In this document: piece after piece, positions 14,287 to 14,711 of the stretch | Layout: every line of letters begins with the position of its first letter | Position numbering within the stretch: position 1 is the first letter of the stretch | Assembly: GCA_005879065.1 (NCBI GenBank) | Contig: VBLU01000023.1 | Location: 1-14,711, forward strand | DNA length: 14,711 nt | Reading direction: 5' to 3' | From: Methanobacteriota archaeon | GTDB taxonomy: Archaea; Thermoplasmatota; Thermoplasmata; RBG-16-68-12 | The notes under the pieces: generated by a model | Seen by the model: the letters and a program-made list of their open reading frames with translations, nothing else | Told to the model about the DNA's origin: nothing | Databases searched by the model: none | Made by a program: the position numbers and the translations under genes

Positions 14287-14664
14287 ATGAAGAGCCGCTT
14301 CTACTACGCGGGCATTCGCGTTCGCGACCTGAAACGATCGATCAACTTCTACACGAGAGCGTTCGGCATGAAGGTCGTCGCACGGGGCACGATGCCCCAT
14401 GGCGGAAAGTACGTGCATCTGGTGACGCCGGGCACCCGAATGCGGCTCGAGTTGAATTGGTATCCGAAGGGAAGCCGCTTTTACGTGCCGTATCGGAAGG
14501 GCGAGGAGCTCGACCACCTGGCGTTCGTCGTGGACGATGTGAAGGCCGCATTCAAGGCCGTCACCCGAGCGGGGGCGAAGGTCGCCGTGGACCCGGATCA
14601 TTCGGAAGGGACCGAGGTCTACGTGAAGGATCCAGACGGCGTCTGGATCGAACCGCTTGCGTAG
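14287..14664 (+). CDS. VOC-family protein, glyoxalase I-like
   Basis: A 125-residue protein of the vicinal oxygen chelate fold: two beta-alpha-beta-beta-beta units, AGIRVRDLKRSINFYTRAFG (8-27) and DHLAFVVDDVKAAFKAVTRA, each opening one unit. Compared with glyoxalase I, which isomerises the hemithioacetal of methylglyoxal, the ligand positions would be Glu in LELNW, His in DHLAF and Glu in GVWIEPLA. The first ligand, His in HTMLRV of the E. coli enzyme, is replaced by Tyr in YAGIRV. The metal site is therefore altered and the reaction uncertain; it may be another VOC activity. ATG 14287 was chosen over an upstream in-frame GTG (14215), because the added residues are unlike the family. It lies 146 nt after the surface gene, with no strong promoter seen. 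Confidence 0.82.
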   Translation: MKSRFYYAGIRVRDLKRSINFYTRAFGMKVVARGTMPHGGKYVHLVTPGTRMRLELNWYPKGSRFYVPYRKGEELDHLAFVVDDVKAAFKAVTRAGAKVAVDPDHSEGTEVYVKDPDGVWIEPLA

Positions 14665-14711
14665 CCTTCAACCAGGCCTCGTAGAATTCGATGACAACCT
14701 GCGGCCCAAGT

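Overview
The window looks like a high-GC archaeal chromosome segment, most likely from a Thermoplasmata-type lineage (Candidatus Thermoplasmatota). The evidence is an archaeal 16S rRNA 3' end, archaeal TATA boxes about 26-35 nt upstream of near-leaderless starts, an archaeal HxlR-type regulator, and a long N-glycosylation-rich surface protein with Ig-like repeats. The 16S gene is not followed by a tRNA or 23S gene but by a convergent protein gene, which fits the unlinked rRNA genes known in Thermoplasmata. The lineage call is inference.

Layout. Positions 1-302 hold the last part of a 16S rRNA gene, interrupted at 28-260 by a compact 233-nt group I intron. It sits after the nucleotide equivalent to E. 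coli U1498, in the decoding centre, and all main helices (P1-P10) can be drawn by eye. Then, on the minus strand, come a small unknown protein (423-722), a class I methyltransferase (885-1724) and CorA (1782-2747); the last two are probably one operon. A divergent cupin (2847-3239) follows. On the minus strand lies a polytopic molybdopterin oxidoreductase (3435-4902) with an internal twin-arginine motif, broken by a one-base frameshift. Next are a small two-helix membrane protein (5001-5333, plus) and an HxlR-family regulator (5412-6011, minus) with a palindrome beside its start.

Positions 6297-10429 form a unit: a two-helix membrane protein (6297-6815, plus), a convergent ABC operon (FtsX-type permease 10139-7508, then its ATPase 7505-6819), and a decayed copy of the C-terminal half of the membrane protein (10207-10429). 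The permease also carries a one-base frameshift in a G/C run; both frameshifts may be sequence errors. From 10499 to 14140 runs a 1213-residue surface protein: signal peptide, three repeats of about 118 residues with Asp/Asn-rich loops, a CBM9/DOMON-like domain, six Ig-like repeats and a C-terminal membrane anchor. A VOC/glyoxalase-like protein (14287-14664) closes the window.

Working together: CorA is a metal-ion channel. The ABC permease and ATPase form one MacB/FtsX-like complex, and the flanking membrane-protein paralogues may be linked to it. The molybdoenzyme and the surface protein both act outside the membrane. The most striking element is the group I intron in the archaeal 16S gene; such introns are known in archaea but are rare.
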